A DNA stretch of 12,715 nt from contig JAFLTK010000261.1 of assembly GCA_022511505.1 (NCBI GenBank), positions 1-12,715 of the forward strand, read 5' to 3'. Source of the stretch: Muribaculaceae bacterium (GTDB taxonomy: Bacteria; Bacteroidota; Bacteroidia; Bacteroidales; Muribaculaceae). Below are positions 1-7,309 of the stretch, piece after piece. The stretch's first letter is position 1. Each line of letters begins with the position of its first letter. Made by a program: the position numbers and the translations under genes. The notes under the pieces were generated by a model, which did not search any database, was not told the origin of the DNA, and saw nothing but the letters and a program-made list of their open reading frames with translations.

Positions 1-109
1 TAGAGCCGATTTCGTCGTCGAGGTTGAGTTGATAGACGCGCGTTGGCTCGGCGTGACACGACAGGGCGGCTAACAGAGCCGCGACGAGAAGAGATAGATA
101 GTGTTTCAT
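1..109 (-). CDS. N-terminus of an NfeD-like (membrane-bound ClpP-class serine protease) protein, partial
   Basis: The ATG at 109-107 opens a frame that stays open to the window edge, giving about 36 residues. It starts with MKHYLSLLVAALLAALSCHA, a typical signal peptide with a likely signal peptidase I site after CHA. The mature start reads EPTRVYQLNLDDEIGS. A short beta strand followed by an EIG-type motif is how the periplasmic protease domain of Bacteroidetes NfeD-family proteins usually begins; in that family a serine protease domain precedes membrane helices and an OB-fold. Its ATG overlaps the TGA stop of the preceding flippase-like gene (ATGA, 109-106), so it is the fourth gene of the envelope operon and probably translationally coupled. 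The signal peptide and reading frame are seen directly. The family call rests on about 16 mature residues and could be wrong; no catalytic residue is visible. Confidence 0.55.
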   Translation of the reverse strand, partial: MKHYLSLLVAALLAALSCHAEPTRVYQLNLDDEIGS

Positions 110-1155
110 GGCTTTTTCTTGGTTTTGCGGGCAAACCAGGTCGGGACGAGGAATGCACCGATGATGAGGTAGACATAGTAACTGATGATGCGCCAGAACA
201 GGGCGATAATCAGGGCGATAGAGGGATTGGGGAGCAGGTCGCCATAGTACTGGGTGAACAGCCACTCGCTGACACCGCTGCCACCGGGTGTGGGGCTTAT
301 CATGAGCACTATCCACACGACAAACTGGCGTCCGAGCACCACGAGCTGATTGGCTGCCGGTGCAAATCCCCAAAACAGAGCGTTGACGACGAGGTAACGC
401 GACAGCCACGACAGAGCGGTCCCCATAAAGGCCTCGGCCCACCAGCGCAACGAGCGGTGGCGCAGGGCGTTACCGGTGGCGACCATATTGTCGGCGAGCG
501 CAGTGACCTTGCCGTGCCAGCGGCGCAGCGGGCGCAGGCTGAACACCCACGACAGCGCAGAGGCAACACCGCGCGGTTTGACGATAATACCGAGGAAAAG
601 CAGTGTGGTCCAGAGGGTTACGGCACCATAGACTATCCAAAACACTGTCTGCAATCCCATTGAGAACACTCCTCCCGAGGCGTGGAAGTCAAACAGTTCG
701 CTGTAGCCGACGGTGGTGATGACAATCGGTAGAGCGACGACAAAAAACAGTTCGTCGAGCAGTAACGTGGTCATCATCAGCGTTGTAGCGCGTCCAAGTT
801 CAATCCCCTCGCGGTTCATGAACACCATGCCGAGCGTGCTGCCCCCGACGGCCGAGGGTGTCACGGCCGACGTAAATTCACACATCAAGTTGACACGTAT
901 TGCTTGTCCCCATGTCAATTGGCGGTCGGTCATGGCGCGAAATCGCCAACTGAGGCCAAAGTCGCGTCCTATCATGAATAGCCATGCGAGCGCGATGGCG
1001 ATGATAATGTGGGTGTCAAAATGTATTGATTCCCAGACTTTTACGCTAAATTCGCGATGGAACAGCCATGCCACGACGGCGAGTCCGATGACGATTGGTG
1101 CTGCTATCTTGAGACCGAGGTGTCGGGGAGCGGAGTTAGCGGTGTCGGTTTCCAT
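106..1155 (-). CDS. LPG-synthase-TM / UPF0104 (YbhN-like) flippase-type integral membrane protein
   Basis: A polytopic inner-membrane protein of 349 residues. Hydrophobic helices run from near residue 17 almost to the end, and the C-terminus is basic (FARKTKKKP). Two family hallmarks are visible: TPSAVGGST near residues 99-107, and SPTPGGSGVSE near 287-297, the PSxxGG and PTPGG loops of the lysylphosphatidylglycerol synthase transmembrane domain family. In MprF this domain flips aminoacylated lipids; stand-alone members often sit beside glycosyltransferases and are thought to move or help make glycolipids. The soluble aminoacyl-transferase domain of MprF is absent. I chose the ATG at 1155. 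The frame extends upstream only to a TTG at 1185, which would overlap the glycosyltransferase by 50 bp; from the ATG the overlap is 20 bp. It ends in an ATGA overlap with the NfeD-like gene. The family call is firm; the substrate is unknown. Confidence 0.88.
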   Translation of the reverse strand: METDTANSAPRHLGLKIAAPIVIGLAVVAWLFHREFSVKVWESIHFDTHIIIAIALAWLFMIGRDFGLSWRFRAMTDRQLTWGQAIRVNLMCEFTSAVTPSAVGGSTLGMVFMNREGIELGRATTLMMTTLLLDELFFVVALPIVITTVGYSELFDFHASGGVFSMGLQTVFWIVYGAVTLWTTLLFLGIIVKPRGVASALSWVFSLRPLRRWHGKVTALADNMVATGNALRHRSLRWWAEAFMGTALSWLSRYLVVNALFWGFAPAANQLVVLGRQFVVWIVLMISPTPGGSGVSEWLFTQYYGDLLPNPSIALIIALFWRIISYYVYLIIGAFLVPTWFARKTKKKP

Positions 1156-2314
1156 AGTCGCGGATGATGCGTTGATAGTGGTCAAAAACTTCGTTCATGA
1201 TGTCGTCCCACGAGCGGGCGAGCGATTGGCGGGCACCGGCACCGACGGTGTCGATGATGTCGCGGTCAGCGTCAAGTCGGGAGATAAGCGATGCGTAGGC
1301 ATCTGAGGTGGCGTCGGTTAGGAAGCCGTTGCTACCGTTGACAATGACCTCGGCGGCTGTTGATCCAAGGGGGAGTATAGACGGGGTCCCGGCCATGGCG
1401 GCCTCGCGGACCACGAGGGGCGCGTTGTCATACATCGAGGGGAACAGAAAGAGCGACGCGGCGGCGTAGTAGTCACTCAGCAGGTGGCGGTCGGTCAGAA
1501 CACCGTGGAGCGTGACGCGGTCATGAAGTCCGAGCGAGACGATGTGGCGTTTCATCTCGTCGGTCGCATAGCCGGTGCCGATGAAGTGCATCTCAAAGTC
1601 GACCTTGTCTTTGAGGAGTCCGAGCGCGTCAATGATGATGTGGACCCCTTTCTCGCGGATGTGTTGACCGACGAAGAGTAAAGTTAGTCGGTCGGAGGGG
1701 ATGTTTAGCCGACGGCGGGCCTCGCTTTTGACGGTAGCGAGGTCTCCGCCGAGGTCACCGGCGAGGTCGTTACCGTTGTCGACCACTCTGAGCTGACCGC
1801 GGTAGCCATACTCGCGGATGGTATCCTCAACTGCCGCCTGTGGTATCCAAACCTCGTCGCAAGCGTTGTAGAAGTCGAGGATGCGCTTCATCTGCCATCT
1901 GACACCCCACGCAGGCAACGAGCGTTCAAGGTCGGTGCGATATTTGGAGTGGAAAGTACCAACGAGCGGAACACAGTGATAACGAGAAGCATAGCGCGCA
2001 ATGCGGCCCGATGAAAACGGGCAGTGGGCGTGGACAATCTTGAACGGGGTGCGGCGAACGTTGTACCAAATGAACGGGTCGACACGCGGGTATCCGTAAC
2101 GGTAGGGGTGACGGTTGTAGATGGGCAGCGAGAAGTAGCGGTGCATTTCAAAATCAGGGTGGGCGGGGTCAAACGGGTTCCAAGGCGTGATGACCGTCAC
2201 GGGCAATCCGCGGTCAACGAGCCAGCGGACGTAGTTCTGTACCGTCAGCGTGACCCCGTCGAGCACCGGCGGAAAACTGTCGTTGAAAAGACCGTATACT
2301 TCTTTGTTACTCAT
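1136..2314 (-). CDS. GT4-family glycosyltransferase, probably lipid-directed
   Basis: A cytoplasmic or membrane-associated GT-B glycosyltransferase of 392 residues. The N-terminal Rossmann domain (about 1-190) contains NDSFPPVLDGVTLTVQNYVRWL near residues 11-32, HAHCPF at 95-100 and FHSKYRTDLE at 121-130. These match the acceptor half of diacylglycerol glucosyltransferases, SqdX and PimB-type enzymes. The C-terminal donor-binding half has GQHIREKG (216-223) and the EX7E region as DNAPLVVREAAMAG (296-309), where the first acid is Asp and E304 is kept. It overlaps the transpeptidase stop by 8 bp upstream and the flippase-like gene by 20 bp downstream. From family knowledge it transfers a sugar from a nucleotide-sugar with retention. 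That the acceptor is a lipid is inferred from the N-terminal resemblance and the flippase-like partner. Alternatives are a lipopolysaccharide or capsule mannosyltransferase. Confidence 0.9.
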   Translation of the reverse strand: MSNKEVYGLFNDSFPPVLDGVTLTVQNYVRWLVDRGLPVTVITPWNPFDPAHPDFEMHRYFSLPIYNRHPYRYGYPRVDPFIWYNVRRTPFKIVHAHCPFSSGRIARYASRYHCVPLVGTFHSKYRTDLERSLPAWGVRWQMKRILDFYNACDEVWIPQAAVEDTIREYGYRGQLRVVDNGNDLAGDLGGDLATVKSEARRRLNIPSDRLTLLFVGQHIREKGVHIIIDALGLLKDKVDFEMHFIGTGYATDEMKRHIVSLGLHDRVTLHGVLTDRHLLSDYYAAASLFLFPSMYDNAPLVVREAAMAGTPSILPLGSTAAEVIVNGSNGFLTDATSDAYASLISRLDADRDIIDTVGAGARQSLARSWDDIMNEVFDHYQRIIRDYGNRHR

Positions 2315-3311
2315 CTTGGTGAATTGCAGTTTTTACCGAGTCGTTATGTTGATCGTCGAGATTGTCGGCTTCAAATGCTTTAGCAACAGAGTCGTTAACC
2401 GCGGCGGCTATCGAATCGGCCACGCGGGCGGCAGCGATGGAATCCTGTCGGCGTATCTTCTCGGCGCCAGCCTCGATGGCCTCCTCATCGGGCAACTTAG
2501 AGCGACCCGTTCTGATGAAAGGCTTGTCGATACCGGCGGCACGGTTTACGGTCATGTCGCGTTGCGACGGGTTGACGATGATGGGCGTCCCCGGGTCGAT
2601 AATATTGGCGAGTTCGCGGATATTGTCGTTTGAGATGCGGATGCAACCGTGGGACACACGATTCCCAAGTGAACCGGGCGAGCGGGTTCCGTGTATACCA
2701 ATCTGAGGCGTTGAAAGACGGATAAAACGCGGTCCAAATTGCCCTTTCACCTTGCTGGTGACACCGTTGTCGTCGGTAAACAGCCAGTCGGTCGAGTCAT
2801 AGATACCGACGGCATAAAAAATACCTTCGGGCGTTCGTGAGTCGGCTTTGCGCTGTTTTGTTCCATAATTCTTGCCGCACGCCATCCGGTAGGCTTTCTC
2901 CTCGCGGCCAAAGCGGTCATAGAGGATTACGTGCATCGACGCTTTGTCGACAACGATGAAATGGTCGTGGGTGTTGCTGAGCAAGCGGTCGGCATAGTCG
3001 AGGCAATCGTCGATCATGTCGACAATGATACCCTGACGGTACTTGTCGGCGTCTGCTGACTCCTCGATGAATGTAAGTGCTTCACTTGCAGATTTGAATC
3101 GGCGGGAAGGTAGGGTTGGCTTGTTGGGGGGAACGGTGTCGGTGATGAGAGTTTCTTCTTGAATTAGGGGCGCACCATCAACATCCTCGGCAGAGACGGT
3201 ATCGACCTCAGACTCATAGCGTGTCTCACTTCCCGAGCATCCGGAACCGAGTCCCAGAGTGAGCACGAAAACCGTAATTCCTAAAACAAGATAAAGTCTT
3301 GTGAAATTCAT
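2307..3311 (-). CDS. L,D-transpeptidase (YkuD domain) with N-terminal membrane anchor and Ala/Asp-Ser-rich tail
   Basis: A 334-residue envelope enzyme of the YkuD/ErfK family, which crosslinks peptidoglycan stem peptides (3-3 links) or attaches proteins to them through a catalytic Cys. The N-terminus has a hydrophobic signal followed by GLGSGCSGS. C25 could be lipidated, but the lipobox is poor because Gly replaces the usual Leu at -3, so anchoring is uncertain. The catalytic domain spans about residues 116-247, from HFIVVDKASMHVILY to GTPIIVNP. It includes IGIHGTR (H207) and SHGCIR (220-225), with C223 as nucleophile and H221 and R225 conserved. Residues 270-334 form an unusual acidic, Ala-rich tail with DS-containing repeats. 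It is the first gene of the left operon, preceded by a TAnnTTTG box. Its TAA stop lies inside the start of the glycosyltransferase gene (8 bp overlap). Confidence 0.93.
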   Translation of the reverse strand: MNFTRLYLVLGITVFVLTLGLGSGCSGSETRYESEVDTVSAEDVDGAPLIQEETLITDTVPPNKPTLPSRRFKSASEALTFIEESADADKYRQGIIVDMIDDCLDYADRLLSNTHDHFIVVDKASMHVILYDRFGREEKAYRMACGKNYGTKQRKADSRTPEGIFYAVGIYDSTDWLFTDDNGVTSKVKGQFGPRFIRLSTPQIGIHGTRSPGSLGNRVSHGCIRISNDNIRELANIIDPGTPIIVNPSQRDMTVNRAAGIDKPFIRTGRSKLPDEEAIEAGAEKIRRQDSIAAARVADSIAAAVNDSVAKAFEADNLDDQHNDSVKTAIHQDE

Positions 3312-3376
3312 AATGTGTTTTGGGAAATCAGGACATGTTGCAGTGGAAATTGTAACATGACGGAGGGTTTGTAGTG

Positions 3377-3384
3377 CAAAATTA
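3377..3384 (-). promoter_or_regulatory. Bacteroidetes-type -7 box upstream of the L,D-transpeptidase operon
   Basis: Read on the minus strand, 3384-3377 is TAATTTTG, an exact match to the Bacteroidetes -7 consensus TAnnTTTG. It lies 65 bp upstream of the transpeptidase ATG, leaving a leader of about 60 nt. No TTTG is seen at the usual -33 spacing; the nearest (3400-3397) is only 12 bp away. A run of eight T on the minus strand (3394-3387) lies directly upstream. The location between two same-strand genes suggests the left operon can be transcribed separately from the SPOR gene. Confidence 0.5.
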
Positions 3385-3437
3385 GTAAAAAAAATCCAAA
3401 TACTCCTTTCCTGTTCCGATTTTCGGGGAGAGGGGGA

Positions 3438-3953
3438 TTAGCGGAGGTGGGTGGGTTGGAGGATGAAGGGGTACCCGTCGCGCATTGGGAAGGGTGGTGA
3501 TTGGAGGATGGTGTCGAGGTGTTGACCGGCGAGTTCGAGGGAGTCGGTGGTGAAGGCGACGACATAGTAGAGGGGCTCGCGGGTGTTGACGACGAAGGCG
3601 TTGTAGTCACCGGTGTCGTTGAGGCGGTCGCGCATTGCCTTGGCGTTGAAAATCTGTTTGAAACCACCGACGACGATGTTGTAGTGTAGCATATCGTCGC
3701 GGGTGGCACCACCGTCGGAGGGGAACCCGATGTTCTCGAAGCGCACACCGATGGTGTCGTTACCGACGCGGAATTGACGCGTTGTTGCGTTCTGCCGGAA
3801 TTGGTTGTAGATTGTTCCCTCGAGGGGTGATGACCCTTGGCGACCGGCAACGGCGCTTTCGTAGGCTGCGCGATAGTTGGCTTCGGTTGTCTTGCAGGCT
3901 GAGAGGGCAAGGAGGGATATTGTGATGATTGTTAAGAGATGGGTGAGTTTCAT
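3438..3953 (-). CDS. SPOR-domain lipoprotein
   Basis: A 171-residue lipoprotein. The signal peptide ends in the clear lipobox LSAC, with C20 as the lipidated cysteine, so it should sit in the inner or outer membrane facing the periplasm. The middle (about 21-85) has no motif I recognise. Residues about 88-165 look like a SPOR domain: YNIVVGGFKQIFNAKAM, then NAFVVNTREPLYYVVAF and LAGQHLDTI, giving a beta-alpha-beta-beta-alpha pattern. SPOR domains bind peptidoglycan strands stripped of stem peptides, often at division sites. The start codon forms an ATGA overlap with a 19-codon upstream frame. It lies 87 bp after the phosphoesterase and 126 bp before the transpeptidase operon, so it could be the last gene of the glycan block or a separate unit. 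Its nearness to an L,D-transpeptidase fits a cell-wall role. Confidence 0.88.
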   Translation of the reverse strand: MKLTHLLTIITISLLALSACKTTEANYRAAYESAVAGRQGSSPLEGTIYNQFRQNATTRQFRVGNDTIGVRFENIGFPSDGGATRDDMLHYNIVVGGFKQIFNAKAMRDRLNDTGDYNAFVVNTREPLYYVVAFTTDSLELAGQHLDTILQSPPFPMRDGYPFILQPTHLR

Positions 3954-4009
3954 TTATTGTTGTTGATGTTGTTATTGTTGATTAGGGAATTTTCGCCCTT
4001 CGGGCTCAT
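3950..4009 (-). other. Possible 19-residue upstream ORF coupled to the SPOR lipoprotein
   Basis: An ATG at 4009-4007 opens a frame reading MSPKGENSLINNNNINNNK. Its TGA stop overlaps the ATG of the SPOR gene (ATGA, 3953-3950). The Asn-rich end comes from a plus-strand GTT/ATT triplet repeat (about 3954-3980). The GCCC-GAA-GGGC hairpin (4005-3995) lies over codons 3-6. The same frame is open further upstream inside the phosphoesterase gene, so the ATG at 4009 is only one possible start. It may be a translated leader that delivers ribosomes to the lipoprotein start, or simply chance; nothing shows that it is expressed. Confidence 0.2.
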
Positions 4010-4040
4010 ACCGGAGACAAAAATCAAGGGCGGGTGATGG

Positions 4041-4550
4041 TTATTGATGATGAAGTTGTTTTGCGAGTTCGATGACCTCGAGGTCGCGGATGGTGGCGTT
4101 GTCAAGGGTGAGGCGGATGAGGGTTCGCTGTTTCTGCCAGCCGTGGTAGCCGGCCGCGCCGGGGTTGACGTGGAGGAGGTCGAGTTCGGGGTCATACATC
4201 ACTTTCAGGATGTGGCTATGACCGGCGACCATCAGTTTGACGCGCTCGCGGCGCAGGGATTCTTTCACTCCGGGGGCATAGCGGCGCGGGTAGCCGCCAA
4301 TATGGGTCAGATAGACCTTAACACCCTCGAGCTCAAAGATTTCGACCTCGGGGAAACGGCGGCGCACTGTTCCATGGTCGATGTTTCCACAGACGGCGCG
4401 CAGGCGTGGGCCGAGGCCTTCGAGATAGGCCACGACGTCGATGTCGCCAACGTCGCCGGCGTGCCATATTTCGTCACACTCGGCAAGGTATTTCCCATAT
4501 CGCGGGTCGATGCACGAGTGGGTGTCGCTTAATATTCCAATTCTTTTCAT
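4041..4550 (-). CDS. MJ0936/YfcE-type metallophosphoesterase
   Basis: A cytoplasmic calcineurin-like phosphoesterase of 169 residues, a normal length for the YfcE/MJ0936 family. All metal-binding motifs are visible: D9 and H11 in LSDTHS, D33 in AGDVGD, N56 in CGNID, H83 in THIGG, and H111 with H113 in GHSH. Family members hydrolyse phosphodiesters or phosphomonoesters with Mn or similar metals, and their physiological substrates are mostly unknown. The ATG overlaps the stop of the upstream glycosidase gene (ATGA, 4550-4547), so the two are probably translationally coupled. Whether it acts on a sugar phosphate linked to glycan breakdown is a guess from position only; this family is often carried along as a housekeeping gene. 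Confidence 0.93.
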   Translation of the reverse strand: MKRIGILSDTHSCIDPRYGKYLAECDEIWHAGDVGDIDVVAYLEGLGPRLRAVCGNIDHGTVRRRFPEVEIFELEGVKVYLTHIGGYPRRYAPGVKESLRRERVKLMVAGHSHILKVMYDPELDLLHVNPGAAGYHGWQKQRTLIRLTLDNATIRDLEVIELAKQLHHQ

Positions 4551-7267
4551 TGACGTATAACACGGATGTAGTCGATCAACGCTGTGTTGACCTCTCCATT
4601 CATATTAACGTTTGACGGGCGCAAATATTCTATCGCCATGCTATTTGTACCTTTTTTCAGGCGGACGGGAATCATGTTTGAGAAGCCGGTCGAGAGCCAT
4701 TCGTCGGTTCCGCGCTGTGGCATAACGATTGCGCCGGCACGCTCGTTGTTGACCGTGAGGGTGCGGATGGCACACTTGTTTTCGGTGTTGATTGGTCCCG
4801 ACCCGTTGGCATATCGAACGTCGACAAGATAAGTCCCGTCCTCGGGGGCTTCAAATTCAAACCGGAGGCGCGTGTTTCGGTTGACGGTCAGTTCGACAAA
4901 TCGTTCGGCTTTTTTCTTGTCTTTGATGAGCGAAGTGCCTCCGCGAGCTATCGAGGCGGCGGGTATGATGGTGATTGCACCTTGTGGAATCTCAAAGCGG
5001 GGACGCATCGAGAAGCCGGCGACACCCTCCTTGCTGAGGGGGACAAAGGCGACGGTCTCGAAGGCGGCGGGGCGGTCGAGGCGGAAGGTGTCGGTGTCAA
5101 AGGTGTTGTGTATCGTTCCGTTAATCAGCAGGTTGTAGGTTGTTCCGGGGGAGTGGTTCTCGATGCGGGCAACGAGGTTGTCGGCACTCCAAGTGACAAC
5201 CGGAGTGGGCGGCATGAAGGTTGAGGGGAGGATGGTTATTTTACCGGGGTCTGGCAGGTCGACGGGATGGGTCATGGTGATGATGATGGAGTGATGACCT
5301 TGGATGTCGGCAGGGAGGAGCGGGGCGGTTTCTTTACCGTCGAGGGTGAACGAGGCGATTTGTGTTCCGGTACCCGAGACGGTGATGTCGAGGGTGGCGT
5401 TGCGATATTTGAAGTCGGTGATTTTTTTGTCACCGGTCAGTGCGGCGGGGACGACGGGTTTGAACTTGATACCTGTGGGTTCAAAGGTCATACCGGCGAT
5501 GACGCGGAACGTCATGGCGAGTTGACCGGCGCAACTCCACAACTGGGCGTCGGAGTTTACGGCAGTCCCGCGGTAGTCACCGGTTGAGTGGACAAATAGT
5601 TCCTTGTTGGTGGCAAAAAGGGCGGCAGCGCGATATATTGCACCGAGACCCGCGTTGAGTGCGGTCATGTTACCGGTTTTGGCGGCGGCGAGATTCCAGT
5701 AGGCTTGTACGAATGGCCAGCAGGCGTCGTTGTGGTAGGGACGGATGTCGGCCATCTGGGGGAATACCGAGGGTGTTCCGAAGGTACCCTGGGGCGTGCG
5801 AGAGATGACCGATGTGGCCATCTCGGGGCGAGCGACGTCAAAGAGGATGGCGAGCGACTGGCCGAGGTTGTCGGTGGCTTGACTCTGAATCGGGTAGACG
5901 CTTCCATAGAGGTACTCGCTGTAGTAACCTTTGTCGGGAATCCAGAGGAGGTCGTTGATGGCGTCGCGCATCGTCGAGGCCATCAGGGAGTATTCGGCAG
6001 GGTCGTGGCCCAGCTCGGCGGCCATGAGGGCCATGACGTCAAAGGCGCGGGTGAAAACAACGTTGGTTCCGAGGCACATAGACTCGAATATGTCGGCAGG
6101 TTGCATCCATCGGGGGTAGGTCTGCTCGCGCCAGTCGAGGTAACTCTGCTCACCGTGCATGAGTCGCGTCAGCGGATTCCATGCAACGGCAAGGTCGTCG
6201 TCGAGCGAGCGGCCGATGATGTCAAAGGCTTCGCTGAGCCACTTTTTGTCACCGGTGACGGTGTAAATTTCCCAGGCGGCAAGTGCCCATACCTCGCGGT
6301 CGGTCGACACGGGCCATGCGCCGCCGGTGCCGGTGTCTTGAACGATGCGACCGTTCTTGACCTTGGCGCGCAGCGAGTTCATCGACCCGATGGGGTCAAG
6401 GTAGGCGAGGGCGAGGTAGATTGAATAGGAAACGTCGCGTGTCCAGACCCCGTCCCACTCGCGACCGGCGCGGTAGGCACCATCGGGTCGCAGGTTGGAG
6501 TGGAGTTCGTCGATTGACATGTTATAAAGCGCGTCGACGAGCAGTTGGTCAGAACTATAGCGCGGGAAGGCTGTGTTGACCGAGTCGACGCGCCAGCCCG
6601 TCGGGTCGGGACGGGACGCAACGGGTGGATTGACAGTCAGCGTGACCTCAAATATAGAGTCACCGCGGTCCTCGAGGCGGCGGTCATGTTTCCCATACAG
6701 ATTCTCGAAATCCCAGTTGAGCGGGTCGACACTACCGGCTATCCATACACCCTTGAAGTCGTCGGCAAAGATTGTGTCACCGGCAGCGGCGACGTAGTAA
6801 CCGTGGCGGTCAAAGGAGCGGAGCACCGGGCGCATGTCGAGTCGCACGGTCCACGGCGTGTTGACCGGCAGGGTGTCACCGGCTACCGACGACCCGACGG
6901 GCTCGTCACCGATGACTCCGAAACCATAGATGGTATCATTGTCGACCCCCGGGGTGATGACGGCGACGTGGGAGCGACCGGCGGTGGGCTCGTTGTCGCG
7001 CGAGTTTAAAGAGAATCGGAAGTTGACAAGGGGCGACGCACCCGAGGTCTCACTACTGCGATAATTAGTTACAATCTCGGTGGGACTCAGGGCTTTGGCA
7101 ACGAAATCACCTTGGATGACACTGTCGGAGGTGACGGTGTAGGCGTCACAGGAGTATATGATACGGTCGGCAGGTGTGTCACCATGATTTCCACAGGCGG
7201 TTAAAACGATGGCGGCGATGGCGGTGGTGATGGTGAGGGTGTTGATGATTCTCTTTAGGGATTTCAT
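4547..7267 (-). CDS. Lipoprotein six-hairpin ((alpha/alpha)6) glycoside hydrolase with C-terminal CBM-like module
   Basis: A 906-residue surface or periplasmic lipoprotein; the signal peptide ends in LTAC, with C25 as the lipid anchor. Residues about 30-230 look like a beta-rich N-terminal domain. Residues about 235-600 show the repeated helix-hairpin pattern of GH15/GH37/GH63/MGH1-like enzymes: REWDGVWTRDVSYSIYLALAYLD (about 269-291, with D278 as a candidate catalytic acid), GGAWPVSTDREVWALAAWEIY (315-335), YLDWREQTYPRWMQPADIFE (376-395), and YHNDACWPFVQAYWNLAA (511-528). Residues about 690-760 look Ig/Fn3-like, and about 770-906 form a jelly-roll-like module ending in ALIDYIRVIRQ, as in CBM6/CBM35-type domains. 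It probably cleaves an alpha-linked glucan, mannan or other oligosaccharide, but I cannot assign a CAZy family. It lies 42 bp after the GH13 gene and is coupled to the phosphoesterase, so co-transcription with GH13 is likely. Confidence 0.85.
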   Translation of the reverse strand: MKSLKRIINTLTITTAIAAIVLTACGNHGDTPADRIIYSCDAYTVTSDSVIQGDFVAKALSPTEIVTNYRSSETSGASPLVNFRFSLNSRDNEPTAGRSHVAVITPGVDNDTIYGFGVIGDEPVGSSVAGDTLPVNTPWTVRLDMRPVLRSFDRHGYYVAAAGDTIFADDFKGVWIAGSVDPLNWDFENLYGKHDRRLEDRGDSIFEVTLTVNPPVASRPDPTGWRVDSVNTAFPRYSSDQLLVDALYNMSIDELHSNLRPDGAYRAGREWDGVWTRDVSYSIYLALAYLDPIGSMNSLRAKVKNGRIVQDTGTGGAWPVSTDREVWALAAWEIYTVTGDKKWLSEAFDIIGRSLDDDLAVAWNPLTRLMHGEQSYLDWREQTYPRWMQPADIFESMCLGTNVVFTRAFDVMALMAAELGHDPAEYSLMASTMRDAINDLLWIPDKGYYSEYLYGSVYPIQSQATDNLGQSLAILFDVARPEMATSVISRTPQGTFGTPSVFPQMADIRPYHNDACWPFVQAYWNLAAAKTGNMTALNAGLGAIYRAAALFATNKELFVHSTGDYRGTAVNSDAQLWSCAGQLAMTFRVIAGMTFEPTGIKFKPVVPAALTGDKKITDFKYRNATLDITVSGTGTQIASFTLDGKETAPLLPADIQGHHSIIITMTHPVDLPDPGKITILPSTFMPPTPVVTWSADNLVARIENHSPGTTYNLLINGTIHNTFDTDTFRLDRPAAFETVAFVPLSKEGVAGFSMRPRFEIPQGAITIIPAASIARGGTSLIKDKKKAERFVELTVNRNTRLRFEFEAPEDGTYLVDVRYANGSGPINTENKCAIRTLTVNNERAGAIVMPQRGTDEWLSTGFSNMIPVRLKKGTNSMAIEYLRPSNVNMNGEVNTALIDYIRVIRQ

Positions 7268-7309
7268 GAATCGATTGGTTATGGGGGGATATGATTGTTC
7301 GGGTGATGG

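Noticed and set aside
43..663. Long plus-strand open frame opposite the flippase-like gene
   Set aside because: It is antisense to a gene with clear family motifs, and its product is low-complexity, rich in Arg, Gly, Glu and Asp, with no domain. Other long plus-strand frames (5705-6424, 7430-8221, 8990-9478, 10794-11288) are rejected for the same reason.
1156..1185. Upstream TTG start extending the flippase-like protein by 10 residues
   Set aside because: The start is TTG and would overlap the glycosyltransferase gene by 50 bp; the in-frame ATG at 1155 gives a more ordinary protein start and a shorter overlap.
3308..3910. 200-codon minus-strand frame overlapping the SPOR gene
   Set aside because: It encodes a Ser/Thr/Pro-rich out-of-frame product, whereas the alternative frame has a signal peptide, a lipobox and a SPOR domain.
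3995..4005. GCCC-TTC-GGGC hairpin as a terminator of the phosphoesterase gene
   Set aside because: The stem is only 4 bp and no U-tract follows on the minus strand (GAAAATTCCC instead), so termination is unlikely.
3954..4009. Asn-rich leader peptide with hairpin as an amino-acid attenuator
   Set aside because: The hairpin lies before the Asn codons rather than after them, no competing terminator is visible, and the downstream gene is not an Asn-related function. The Asn codons come from a simple triplet repeat.
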